Shown: positions 24,177-33,063, counted from the first letter of the stretch. The stretch is DNA of 64,000 nt from Gammaproteobacteria bacterium (GCA_030595795.1 JAUVCH010000005.1:1-64000); one strand, 5' to 3'. Program-made: numbers and translations. The notes: generated by a model not told the origin, from the sequence alone.

Positions 24177-26134
24177 AACTTCCTTAACATCTCGAGTCGT
24201 AAACTAACCACATTTTCATCAAACGTAGCCAGACCTTTTTTAATATTAACCAGCGCTTTTTCGTAGTAGGAAATTGCCACTCCTGGTTTGGAAATATGCT
24301 CAAGACTAATCGCTAAATTATAGGCGTAGTTGGGATCTTCGGGGTTATTTTCCAGGGCCTTAAAATATAGTGATTGTGCTTCCTGCCAGCGATTCTGGGC
24401 ACCATATATATTCGCCAGTACGAAATTTAGATAGGGTGAATCGGGCTCCTCGCGGATCATAAGTTTCAACTGGGTCTCGGACTGCTGTGGCGAAATACTG
24501 GTAACCGATATCAGCGAGGACATCGCCAGAGAGTCTTTCGGATTCTGTAATAACAATAATCTATAATCAGCTATCGCTGAAGCAACATCGCCATTTTGAA
24601 TTGCAATCGCCGCTCTGGCGAGTAATGCATTTCGATTTAACGGATCGACCTGAAGCACCTGGTTATATTTTTTCAATGCCGTTTCATCGTCACCGCGTTG
24701 ATAAGCTGCATAGGCATCGGCAAGCCAGCGATCTTGATCAGTAACCTTACTGCTGGTCAATATTTTTATTGTACCTGCAGAAATCTGGTTATCCTGATTG
24801 ACGTTGTTTTGTTTAACCTGCTTTGTGTTACTTACTGTCGCAACAACCACTGCTCTGGTTTTGCTTTCCGGTTCATCTTCGACCACTACTTCGCTGCTAA
24901 TCAAATTTGATTCAACTGTCTGACTTGAAACATCGACCTCAATCTCGACAGTATCGGTTTCAATTTCAATCGAATCATAAACAGTTAGCTCCGCATTTTC
25001 GATTAACTCTAATGTTTTATTATCGACTTGTTGTTTGCCGCTCTCATCAAACGAACTGGTGCTATCGTTAATCCCCGCGATTTTAATGACTCCGGGCATA
25101 GGGTCACGTTTTAACGGTAACAACTCAGTGTCTACCCGATCATACTCATCCTGCAATTCTACCATCGCCAGAATTCCTATCGCCAACAGAATACTTGCGG
25201 CAATACCTATAGATATTTTGTAATGCTGTGCTCTATGCGCAGATGATTTACTGAGAAATACCCTTTTGGCGTAGTCGGGTGTAATCAATACATCCTCTTC
25301 CGTCTTCATACCGGCAAATATCTTAGACGCATCTTCGCTGGCTGACTTGATCAGGGTGCGATCATAGTTATCAGGCGCATAGGTATTTGTGGATGTCGTG
25401 TCACGACGAATGATCGTGTTTTCATTCCTCAGATTATCAAGTTCGATACCCGAAGTAACCGTCGCCCCAGGATATTGGTTTAAAGTGGTAGTATCTTCTC
25501 CGGTTGAATGACTGTAATCGACAACCTCTAGAGGATCGGTCTTGGCGGTACTACTGCCGAGAATCTCAACATTAGTCCTCGTTGTTTGTGAATCGGTGGC
25601 GTCGTCGGAGTTATAATCGGGATCAACCAGGTTAAGCGACAGGTCTTCGTCTGTCGGCTGAGCTCCAAATGTTATTTTAGTCGTATCATCTACTTTTGTA
25701 GAAGCAGGTAGGTCTCGCCTACCGAGAAAATCCGAAACATCCTCATCAGACAACAAAACTTCTTCATCGGATGCAATTAAAATTGATTCGTCTTCGTCGA
25801 AACTGGGGATTTGAGCATCATCAGTATCGACAAAAATAATACTTTGTGTTTCATCTTCGTCGATGATTTGTGTTTCATCTTCATTGGGTGCAAATAAAGT
25901 TGATTCGTCTTCGTCAAAACCGGGGAAGAGGGTATCACCATCTGATGTCTCAGACCGTTGCTGCGGGTCAAGCTCCGTTATTAAGGTGTCATCATCTTTG
26001 AGGTCAAATCCAAAATCAGGTTCTTCAGGCACTATCGAATTATCAGCAGCGACACTGTTTCCAGTATCACTGCTAGCCGAATTTCTCTTTTTCTCTTCAG
26101 CGGCTTTTTTTAATGCGTCTAGCAATAAGCTCAT
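24173..26134 (-). CDS. MshN-like TPR protein with acidic Thr-rich cytoplasmic tail
   Basis: 653 residues. It starts with MSLLLDALKKAAEEKK, the N-terminal motif of MshN-like proteins linked to ExeA ATPases. Residues about 40-280 are an acidic, probably disordered region containing about ten variants of an acidic-Thr/Ser motif (for example DDDTLITEL, DEDETQSII, DDTTKITFG, YDRTLIKSA). A membrane segment follows at about residues 304-326, and a periplasmic C-terminal part (about 460-653) contains TPRs (AYAAYQRGDDETALKKYNQ, NYAYNLAISLEHISKPGVAI). Exact 16-base DNA repeats occur in the acidic part. It overlaps gspE by four bases. Confidence 0.78.
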   Translation of the reverse strand: MSLLLDALKKAAEEKKRNSASSDTGNSVAADNSIVPEEPDFGFDLKDDDTLITELDPQQRSETSDGDTLFPGFDEDESTLFAPNEDETQIIDEDETQSIIFVDTDDAQIPSFDEDESILIASDEEVLLSDEDVSDFLGRRDLPASTKVDDTTKITFGAQPTDEDLSLNLVDPDYNSDDATDSQTTRTNVEILGSSTAKTDPLEVVDYSHSTGEDTTTLNQYPGATVTSGIELDNLRNENTIIRRDTTSTNTYAPDNYDRTLIKSASEDASKIFAGMKTEEDVLITPDYAKRVFLSKSSAHRAQHYKISIGIAASILLAIGILAMVELQDEYDRVDTELLPLKRDPMPGVIKIAGINDSTSSFDESGKQQVDNKTLELIENAELTVYDSIEIETDTVEIEVDVSSQTVESNLISSEVVVEDEPESKTRAVVVATVSNTKQVKQNNVNQDNQISAGTIKILTSSKVTDQDRWLADAYAAYQRGDDETALKKYNQVLQVDPLNRNALLARAAIAIQNGDVASAIADYRLLLLQNPKDSLAMSSLISVTSISPQQSETQLKLMIREEPDSPYLNFVLANIYGAQNRWQEAQSLYFKALENNPEDPNYAYNLAISLEHISKPGVAISYYEKALVNIKKGLATFDENVVSLRLEMLRKL

Positions 26135-26143
26135 TAGAAAACT

Positions 26144-27697
26144 CTAATTGGCCTGACTCGAAAATACTTCAGGTCTTAGAAAACGCTTAAAGTCTTTCAA
26201 GTTTGTATCGATGCTAGCGTTATCTATGATGCGCGGCCTGAGGAAGATAACCAATTCGGTCTTATTCAGCAGTTTCGATTTGGTTCCAAACAGCAAACCT
26301 ATACCCTGTGCATCGTGCAAGCCGGGTAAACCCGCACTCGACGTGTCTGCGGTATCCTGCATTAGCCCGCCGATCACTGCGGTTTGACCATTTGAAACGC
26401 GTAGTACTGATTCCATTTCGCGTATCTGAATTTCTGGTATAGGAGATGGGACAGTAAGATTAGGGTTAGGGTCATCAACGAATCTCAATATGCGTGTTAT
26501 TGTGGGGCGGATGTTGAGAATTATTTCGTCATCGTCGGTAATAAATGGCGTCACGTTCATTACAAAGCCGACGGGGACAGTTTTCACTGTACTGGTAAAA
26601 GTTGTTGTTACGTTACCACTCTGGTCGGTTGCGGAGTCTTGCTCGATTTGAAAGTAAATTCTATTATCTGCCACCTTCAGCACCGAAGTCTGATTATTCA
26701 ACGCCATGATTTTAGGGCTCGACATCACTGAAACGTCGCCAAATGAATCGAGCGCTTTTATCGCCGCCGTTACAGTACTGTCGGCATTGGTATCGACGAA
26801 AGTTGCCGAAGTAAAAGGTACTGCCCCAAGAGTGGCGCCCAAAAGGTTTTGCTCCAGATCCCAGCCATCACCGGTTGTAATTCGTGACCAGTCAACCCCA
26901 GCCTGAAAATCATCATTCAGAGTAACTTCGACAACGGTGGCCTCGATTAATACCTGTTTGCGGGCGCTACCCATTACCTGATCAATGAAACGCTGGATAT
27001 GATCATGTGCGGACGAAGTGGCTCGCACCGCAATCGTCCCACTTTCCCGATTAGAGATAACGCTACCTGTGAATTGTGCATCGGTGGCAAGCGCCGCGAT
27101 ATTACTTTCAAGCGTCGCCCAGAAGTTATTCGATGCCTCATTAGTCACCGAAGTTGTAGAATTGCCACTGTTGCCACCATCACTACCACCGGAAGCAATT
27201 TGCGTAGCGATAGTAACGCTGGAGCTCGTTTCACGCGCCATATTCAAATAATTGATTTTGTAAATTCGCGTAAATAGCCGATCCTTTTCGACAATCAAAT
27301 TAGGTCCATCCAGATAGTAACGCAGTGATACCTGTCGAGAGACGCGTTTCAGAATTTGAGGTAAGGTTTGATCAATGGCATTTATGCTCACCCTATCGGT
27401 AATCGATGGATCAATATCGAGATTTAACCGGGCATCTCTTGCTAGCGCAAACAGTAATTCGTTAGCCGGTAAGTCGCTAGCTACCACAGTGAATGTTTGT
27501 AATTTTTCGACAGGTTCAGGGGCTGCTATCACCGGCACCTGCTCAACGATAGGCGGTATTTCCATGACGGATTGTCTGCTGATTGGAACCGGCGTATCAA
27601 TATGCCCGTCGGTTACTTCCATTCGTTCATTCTTATCATTAAGACTCTGGCACGAGGCCAGAATGAATACAGCGATTATGGGTATTATTTTTTTCAT
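26144..27697 (-). CDS. Secretin lipoprotein (MshL/PilQ family) of the third system
   Basis: ATG at 27697 gives the leader MKKIIPIIAVFILASC with a lipobox, so the mature protein is a lipoprotein of about 500 residues; the longer TTG frame at 27718 is less likely. Residues about 65-140 form an N0/STN-type domain (FTVVASDLPANELLFALARD). The C-terminal secretin core includes SSPKIMALNNQTSVLKV, the late motif AVIGGLMQDT and LVIFLRPRII. It would form the outer-membrane channel for the filament. It has the same architecture as MshL at 39320-41005, which suggests duplication of an MSHA-type system. Confidence 0.92.
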   Translation of the reverse strand: MKKIIPIIAVFILASCQSLNDKNERMEVTDGHIDTPVPISRQSVMEIPPIVEQVPVIAAPEPVEKLQTFTVVASDLPANELLFALARDARLNLDIDPSITDRVSINAIDQTLPQILKRVSRQVSLRYYLDGPNLIVEKDRLFTRIYKINYLNMARETSSSVTIATQIASGGSDGGNSGNSTTSVTNEASNNFWATLESNIAALATDAQFTGSVISNRESGTIAVRATSSAHDHIQRFIDQVMGSARKQVLIEATVVEVTLNDDFQAGVDWSRITTGDGWDLEQNLLGATLGAVPFTSATFVDTNADSTVTAAIKALDSFGDVSVMSSPKIMALNNQTSVLKVADNRIYFQIEQDSATDQSGNVTTTFTSTVKTVPVGFVMNVTPFITDDDEIILNIRPTITRILRFVDDPNPNLTVPSPIPEIQIREMESVLRVSNGQTAVIGGLMQDTADTSSAGLPGLHDAQGIGLLFGTKSKLLNKTELVIFLRPRIIDNASIDTNLKDFKRFLRPEVFSSQAN

Positions 27698-27722
27698 CAT
27701 TTTTCCCGGGTAATCCAAACCC

Positions 27723-29309
27723 TCAAAGCAACGTCTTTTGCATTTGTGACACCGATTGCAAATAGGGCGAATTTGCCTTCACAGAACTCGGTAAACGTCT
27801 TATCTCGCGTTTGCCTTTAGCTACCGACTCAAATTCACTGTAAAAAACTCGATAGAAATTGTTTTTTTCGGTGATTACTTCGTATAAATAGGTTTTCTCC
27901 AGATCTAATGGCCACTCATCTTGCAGATAACGCACCAAGTCTAGCGAAGCTGATTTTCGAAGTACAAACACCTGTATTGTATAACTGCCTCGATTCGCCT
28001 GACTTAGCCACTCGCGACTTCGCAGTAATCGAGTATTAAGCCATTGATTATCGTCCTCGGTCAAGTCAGGATATTGGCTATTCGCGACAATTTCCTTTTT
28101 ATTTTCAATGGTTTCATTCGCTTTAGCCTGTATCGCCTGACTATTCTGAACTGGCTCGGAGATCAATTCGACCACTTCTTCTATTTCAGTCGATTGAATC
28201 GGTGGCTGCTTAACCTTTTCGGACACCTGTTCTGCCTGCAATGTCTGCGTTTCCTGATCTTCAACAACCACTGCCTGTGAGGCAGCTATGGGCTCGGAGA
28301 CATTTTTCTCAGCCTCTACGAGTTCCTCGGATTTTTCCGTGATCTCGGCCTCACTTCTGGATTTTTTATCCAGGGTTTCACCTGAGAAAGCTAAATCCAC
28401 TGACATCCACAGATGCTGGGTAAAATAGGCCCCTACTCCAACCAGAATGACTAATAGTAGTAGCAGCATCCACTTTGCCATGCCAGAGGACTTGCGATCC
28501 TGATCGAATCCACTGTCGTTTACCGCCGCAATAACATGCTTCGACGATAAATTGTGGGTACTTTCAGCAAAAGCTGAAAGTAGTATTTTGTCTGCGATAA
28601 TGTTTATTCGTCGCAACAGCCCACCTGAATACTGCTCTACTTTTTTCGCCACTTTGAGATCAATTAACTCGGGGCCCGTATAGCCTACTTCGCGCATCCT
28701 GAAATTGAGATAATTATGAATTTCGGCAGAACTTAGCGGTTGCAAATTAAAATTGTGAGTGATTCTTTCGCGTAACTGGCGGATGGATTGCAAGCTTAGA
28801 TTGTCGTCTAGTTCGGGCTGACCGAACAATATTATTTGCAATAATTTGTTTTGGTCTGTCTCCAGATTCGACAACAAGCGTATCTCTTCCAGTGTATCGA
28901 GCGGCATACACTGCGCTTCTTCGATGAACAAAACCACTTGCTTGGCTTCCATATGCCTTTGTAGTAAATAATCCTGTAGTAAATGCATTACCTCGTGTTT
29001 GGATGCTGTTTTATCAATCGAAAGATTTAACTCATGCGCGATGACAAATAAAATGTCTTCGGCCGAAACACTGGGGTTGCCGATATAAATTATTTCTACG
29101 CTTGACGGTAACTTAAGCTGCAACATGCGACATAGCATGGTCTTCCCACTACCCACTTCGCCAACTACTTTTACGATACCTTCACCACGTTGCACCGCAT
29201 AAACCAATGCACCGAGGATATCGCCGCGGTTGCCGCCATCGTAAAATAAACTGGTATCAGGTGTTATCTTGAAAGGTGGCCGCTTAAGCCCGAAATATTC
29301 TTCGTACAT
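27723..29309 (-). CDS. ExeA/MshM-type ATPase with membrane anchor and SPOR domain
   Basis: 528 residues. The N-terminal AAA domain has the family start MYEEYFGLKRPPFKITPD, Walker A GEVGSGKT (residues 50-57) and an unusual Walker B LFIEEAQ (Glu replaces Asp). A membrane segment lies near residues 273-293. A Glu/Gln/Lys-rich periplasmic linker follows, then a C-terminal SPOR-like domain (about 440-520, YTIQVFVLRKSASLDLVRYL to YRVFYSEFESVAKGKREIRRLP). SPOR domains bind denuded glycan strands of peptidoglycan. ExeA proteins use ATP and peptidoglycan contact to help secretin assembly, so SPOR here may target the apparatus to specific wall sites. It lies 8 bases from the regulator gene and 25 bases from the secretin. 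Confidence 0.88.
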   Translation of the reverse strand: MYEEYFGLKRPPFKITPDTSLFYDGGNRGDILGALVYAVQRGEGIVKVVGEVGSGKTMLCRMLQLKLPSSVEIIYIGNPSVSAEDILFVIAHELNLSIDKTASKHEVMHLLQDYLLQRHMEAKQVVLFIEEAQCMPLDTLEEIRLLSNLETDQNKLLQIILFGQPELDDNLSLQSIRQLRERITHNFNLQPLSSAEIHNYLNFRMREVGYTGPELIDLKVAKKVEQYSGGLLRRINIIADKILLSAFAESTHNLSSKHVIAAVNDSGFDQDRKSSGMAKWMLLLLLVILVGVGAYFTQHLWMSVDLAFSGETLDKKSRSEAEITEKSEELVEAEKNVSEPIAASQAVVVEDQETQTLQAEQVSEKVKQPPIQSTEIEEVVELISEPVQNSQAIQAKANETIENKKEIVANSQYPDLTEDDNQWLNTRLLRSREWLSQANRGSYTIQVFVLRKSASLDLVRYLQDEWPLDLEKTYLYEVITEKNNFYRVFYSEFESVAKGKREIRRLPSSVKANSPYLQSVSQMQKTLL

Positions 29310-29317
29310 AATTCGAC

Positions 29318-30697
29318 CTACTCCTCCTTGCGGTCCATACGACCGTAGAGGGTGGTTCGGTTCACACCGAGCATCTCCGCCGCCTTGCTGACATTTCCAC
29401 TATGTTTTCGCATGGCGAGATTGATCGCGTCTCGTTCTACCGATTTAAGCATTTTATCGAGTTGGAAACTTTCATCGCTCATGGTTTGAGTTAACCAGCT
29501 TTCACTACTACTCTCATCGAGTTGCCCCTGGTAACTGGACATTTCCTGCTCCAGTACAGGCACTTTAATGGTCTGCCCCGGATACTTCGACGAAAGCCTG
29601 ATGATAATGTTTCGCAGCTCCCGAACATTGCCAGGGAAACGATAGCTTCGCCAGAGCTCTTCCGCATCACTATCCAGCTGAAACGTCGCCACCTGCTCCT
29701 GAACCTCTCCTTTGAAATACTCCAGAAGCCTCAGTTTGTCGCTACCTCTTTCGTCCAGTGTGGGGACACGAATCGTTAATACGCTAAGCCGGTGATACAG
29801 GTCTTCCCGGAACAGGCCTTTTTTGATTTGGACGAACAGGTTTTTATTGGTAGCCGCCAATACTCGCGCAATTGAATATCTGGATTTGGTTTCACCGAGA
29901 CGGTAATACTCACCATCTTCGAGAACTCGCAATAATTTTGCCTGTAAATCCATTGGCAGGTCGGCAATCTCATCGAGGAACAGCGTTCCGGTAGCGGCCT
30001 CTTCGAAGAAGCCCTTACGGGTTTCCGTGGCTCCAGTAAAAGACCCCTTGGCGTGGCCGAATAATTGAGACTCGAGTAGCTCTCCATTAAAAGCGGCACA
30101 ATTCAGTGTCAAAAATGGCTCTTTTTTGCGCGAACTACAACGATGGAGATTTTTCGCGGTGACTTCCTTACCGCAGCCCGACTCCCCTTCGATGAGTACC
30201 GGATAAGGCGAATCCGCGAGCTGTCGAATTTGCATTCTCAATAATTCAACAGCCTTGCTAGCACCGACGATTCCTTCGATATCGCCGTCAGCGTCGTCTG
30301 CCACTTCGACCTGCCTTCTAAGCCGAGCCTTAATTTCGGCTATGTCGCAAGGTTTGGCAATAAAATCGACAGCACCATCTTCTTTGGCGCGAAAAACATG
30401 CTTCTTATTGTCCTGTCCCGACAATACCAGTACCCGCGTAGTTGGGTGCATTTGGGAAATTTTACGAATGACGGCGAGCCCTTCATCGGGCTTATGCGTA
30501 TCTGGCGGTAAACCCAGATCGACCAGCGCAAGCTCGGGAGAAGCATCCAGATTTTTCAAAATTTCAAAACTGGAAAGCCGATCAGCAGCGCGTTCGATGC
30601 TGTATTCTTCCTTTAGCATATACTCAAGACTGTCAGCGATTATGGCATCGTCGTCAACGAGTAATAACGTTGGTTTTTTTACACTCGGTATCGACAT
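29318..30697 (-). CDS. Sigma54-dependent response regulator (PrsR-like) of the third system
   Basis: I choose ATG at 30697 (459 residues) because a strong promoter ends at 30726, leaving the ATG at 30724 upstream of the transcript. The receiver has D15-D17, Asp60 as phospho-acceptor in VDLGLPPD (the LGLPPD motif is typical of PrsR) and Lys115 (AKPCD). The AAA+ domain has Walker A GESGCGKE (171-178), the sigma54 loop GSFTGA (218-223, Ser for Ala) and Walker B GTLFLDEI. A Fis-type helix-turn-helix ends the protein (SKAAEMLGVNRTTLYGRM). It is first in the operon and would activate sigma54 promoters such as 12212-12227; the kinase is probably 13806-15488. Confidence 0.9.
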   Translation of the reverse strand: MSIPSVKKPTLLLVDDDAIIADSLEYMLKEEYSIERAADRLSSFEILKNLDASPELALVDLGLPPDTHKPDEGLAVIRKISQMHPTTRVLVLSGQDNKKHVFRAKEDGAVDFIAKPCDIAEIKARLRRQVEVADDADGDIEGIVGASKAVELLRMQIRQLADSPYPVLIEGESGCGKEVTAKNLHRCSSRKKEPFLTLNCAAFNGELLESQLFGHAKGSFTGATETRKGFFEEAATGTLFLDEIADLPMDLQAKLLRVLEDGEYYRLGETKSRYSIARVLAATNKNLFVQIKKGLFREDLYHRLSVLTIRVPTLDERGSDKLRLLEYFKGEVQEQVATFQLDSDAEELWRSYRFPGNVRELRNIIIRLSSKYPGQTIKVPVLEQEMSSYQGQLDESSSESWLTQTMSDESFQLDKMLKSVERDAINLAMRKHSGNVSKAAEMLGVNRTTLYGRMDRKEE

Positions 30698-30725
30698 TCC
30701 GGCTTCGATTGCATTTAGTCGCAAC

Positions 30726-30754
30726 AGTATAGTGTCAGAATCTCAACAACTCAA
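30726..30754 (-). promoter_or_regulatory. Sigma70 promoter of the third filament operon
   Basis: On the minus strand TTGAGT (30754-30749), 17 bases, TATACT (30731-30726). Near-consensus spacing and -10. Transcription would start near 30719 and run through the regulator and the filament genes down to 15490. Confidence 0.75.
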
Positions 30755-30846
30755 TAACTACTTTAAATAAATCATTAAACTAATTGAAATATATAGATTT
30801 ATTGATTATTTTTATGAAACCTATCACGGTTTGGATACTCTTGAGG

Positions 30847-30861
30847 CCCCCAACTAGGGGG
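30847..30861 (-). terminator. G/C hairpin at the end of the MSHA operon
   Basis: CCCCC (30847-30851) and GGGGG (30857-30861) enclose AACTA, overlapping the mshP stop codon. There is no T-run after it on the minus strand, so it may slow rather than end transcription between the MSHA operon and the next operon. Confidence 0.4.
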
Positions 30862-31267
30862 GTTGAATTGAAACTGTGGCCTCGATGCGACGAAAAACGT
30901 AATCCAGCGTGCCGTATACACCGGTATCTGCTGAAGAGGTGAGCTGATAAGTTGTAATCGTTGTGCCACTTTCCATATGATCCGAAGGTGCACATTCAAC
31001 CTGTATATTAAAATTATCCAAACTTCCTGCACCGATAGTGTTGAAAGTAGTAGTCGCGGGACAATTATTATTTTTAATCGATTCGTAGACGCCCCATTCC
31101 AGTCCTGAGCGGGCCGCCTGCATAGCTCTCGCACCCTGCACACCGTAGACCAGGGTCGTGTGTTGTACGGCGCTAAAATTGATCATATAGGTTCCCAATA
31201 GCGCCAGCACTACGAGTAAGAATAGTGCGACTAGTAGCGTGAAACCCTTACTAAGGCGGCTAGTCAT
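30854..31267 (-). CDS. mshP: MshP, MSHA minor pilin
   Basis: 137 residues with leader MTSRLSKG, FTLLV (no Glu5) and helix ALFLLVVLALLGTYMINFS. The segment RAMQAARSGLEWGVYESI after the helix is the MshP/PilX-type motif. It is the last gene of the MSHA pilin block mshCDOP, overlaps mshO by four bases, and probably forms part of the tip complex. No mshQ follows; instead the next operon begins. Confidence 0.85.
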   Translation of the reverse strand: MTSRLSKGFTLLVALFLLVVLALLGTYMINFSAVQHTTLVYGVQGARAMQAARSGLEWGVYESIKNNNCPATTTFNTIGAGSLDNFNIQVECAPSDHMESGTTITTYQLTSSADTGVYGTLDYVFRRIEATVSIQPP

Positions 31268-32133
31268 GGCACGTTCACTACATGCACCTGGTGTAACAAC
31301 GAAATGCTTTCGCTAGTCGCGTCATCTAGTACGATTTCCATGGTTACAATACCACCACGTTGTGTTGATCCGGCGTCGTAGGTAAAGCTGCAACTCTTCA
31401 ATTGTGAGACTACCAGGCCACTTTCCGCTCCTGCTGGAGCCAACGTTTGCGTTGACTGATACGGGTAACTATCGTAGCGGGTTAGCGTAGCCGTCCCCGT
31501 ATCGCAGACATAGCTGATCGGACCATCGACCACAAAGATTCTCTGGCCTGGTGATTGTTGGGAAAACTGGAATGCCGCACTCAGTGTGATGCGATGTTCT
31601 TCAACTCCTGACGACGCATCCGACAAACCGAGCGTGGTTCCTGCTGGAGTCATAACGCCTAGATCACCGATTACCGCATCACTATATATATTGGAAATCG
31701 CATCGGCGGGCACGGTGTTATATATCACCAGGCGTTGGTTTAGCAATTGCAAGGCGGTAAGATTTAGCCTGCCAAGCAAATTGAACGCTGTGTCTACGCT
31801 GGTAAAGCCCAAAATATCGTCGACTGGGTCTATAAATACACCACCCACTTCATCGCGATACCGCGCACCGCCGATAGTATTCACCATTTCAATTGCAGAA
31901 CCAGTGGCATCGACACGAAGACTATTAGGCAATGCCCGACGAATATCCCTGGCAATTTGTCGTAATGCCATCTCGCCTTGATCGACCAGTTGCTGGCGTC
32001 GCAGTTGATCGTTATAGGCCTCGATGGGCTTAGTGATGAGCAAACCAGCACCACTGGCGAGAATGCCGAGCAGAACGATAACAATGATCAGTTCCATCAG
32101 GGTAAAGCCGCGTTGGTTAGTCATCGGAAGCAT
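31264..32133 (-). CDS. mshO: MshO, MSHA minor pilin
   Basis: 289 residues. The leader ends at Gly9 and is followed by FTLME and helix LIIVIVLLGILASGAGLLI. The QGEMALRQIARDIRRALPNSLRV motif is typical of MshO and PilW/GspJ-type minor pilins. The ATG at 32133 overlaps the mshD stop as TAATG; a second ATG three codons later could also serve. It overlaps mshP by four bases. Role: minor subunit of the MSHA pilus, probably part of the priming complex. Confidence 0.88.
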   Translation of the reverse strand: MLPMTNQRGFTLMELIIVIVLLGILASGAGLLITKPIEAYNDQLRRQQLVDQGEMALRQIARDIRRALPNSLRVDATGSAIEMVNTIGGARYRDEVGGVFIDPVDDILGFTSVDTAFNLLGRLNLTALQLLNQRLVIYNTVPADAISNIYSDAVIGDLGVMTPAGTTLGLSDASSGVEEHRITLSAAFQFSQQSPGQRIFVVDGPISYVCDTGTATLTRYDSYPYQSTQTLAPAGAESGLVVSQLKSCSFTYDAGSTQRGGIVTMEIVLDDATSESISLLHQVHVVNVP

Positions 32134-32594
32134 TAGTAGTCTGTCCTATAGCCGTGAAGGACAATCGGGTCTAGGACGGTATGTGCGACGCTAACCTGGA
32201 CAAGTAATGCAGGAACTGTGTTTAAGGTCGACGCCGTAACAGTCACCGCGACCGTATAATCAGACAAGGAAGGAATCGGGTTACCGTTTTGATCAACGGC
32301 ACCCACATCATTCAAACCATGATAATCACTGACATCATCGAAGAACCATCTATCACTTTCAACGATGTTGGGGAGGCCATCTGGATCATCATAAGGTTTC
32401 AAAAGAATCTCTTCCATATAAGCCTCAGCAATCGAAACCGCCTGTTGTTGAATCATCGGGTCGGCACTACTACGAACCGTATTAGTGAAGACGCTCATAA
32501 TCGCGGTGGCAGAGATACTGATCAGGACAATTGTGACGATGATCTCGATTAAGGTGAAAGCTGACTGGTCACGTCGGTGAAATCGCTTAAGCAT
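32133..32594 (-). CDS. mshD: MshD, MSHA minor pilin
   Basis: 153 residues. The leader MLKRFHRRDQSA ends in Ala rather than Gly directly before FTLIE, a tolerated but uncommon prepilin-peptidase site. The helix IIVTIVLISISATAIMSVF and the motif QQQAVSIAEAYMEEILLKPYDDPDG are diagnostic for MshD/PilV-type proteins. It overlaps mshC by eight bases and mshO by one base. The product is a minor pilin of the MSHA pilus. Confidence 0.88.
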   Translation of the reverse strand: MLKRFHRRDQSAFTLIEIIVTIVLISISATAIMSVFTNTVRSSADPMIQQQAVSIAEAYMEEILLKPYDDPDGLPNIVESDRWFFDDVSDYHGLNDVGAVDQNGNPIPSLSDYTVAVTVTASTLNTVPALLVQVSVAHTVLDPIVLHGYRTDY

Positions 32595-33063
32595 CGACTA
32601 GGCCGGTCTTGCCAAAAACAGTAAAACTGAAGGAACTGCTGCCACCCGATAGCGTAACAATCACGTTAACGCCAGTATCAATCACACCACGAGCATGAAA
32701 TTCGATAGTTGCAGGGGTCAAACTAAAGCCCGTTGGCATATTGTTGTTGAGATAAGGGTTAGCTCGGTTAGCCGGCTTCGCAACCGCGCGGGTAAACACC
32801 CCGGAGGTACAGGTAGTACCTTGAAACAACTGGTAACTATTAGATGTAATCTGCACCTGTACCGCGCAGCCGCTACTCACAGCCAGCTTCTGCGCAAAGC
32901 GAACTGCATTCACGGTATCGTCAAAAAAACCCTTCGCCGCGAACTGATTTTGATCGAATAACCGCCCCATCGCGAACACCGAAAGAATACCAAGCAGCAT
33001 CACAACCACGACCAATTCGATCATAGTAAAGCCAGAATGGTGATTTTTTTCACATTTAAACAT
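32587..33063 (-). CDS. mshC: MshC, MSHA minor pilin
   Basis: Preferred start 33063 gives 158 residues with leader MFKCEKNHHSG, then FTMIE and helix LVVVVMLLGILSVFAMGRLF. A start at 33096 would lengthen the leader to 22 residues and cannot be excluded. After the helix, FFDDTVNAVRFAQKLAVSSGCAVQVQI is the GspH/FimT-type region expected of MshC. It is the first gene of mshCDOP and faces away from mshA across an AT-rich gap of about 125 bases. Confidence 0.87.
   Translation of the reverse strand: MFKCEKNHHSGFTMIELVVVVMLLGILSVFAMGRLFDQNQFAAKGFFDDTVNAVRFAQKLAVSSGCAVQVQITSNSYQLFQGTTCTSGVFTRAVAKPANRANPYLNNNMPTGFSLTPATIEFHARGVIDTGVNVIVTLSGGSSSFSFTVFGKTGLVDA

Noticed and set aside
25780-25915. CRISPR-like direct repeats
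   Set aside because: The 16-base repeats are in frame inside a coding region and encode acidic motif copies; spacing is irregular and there are no cas genes.
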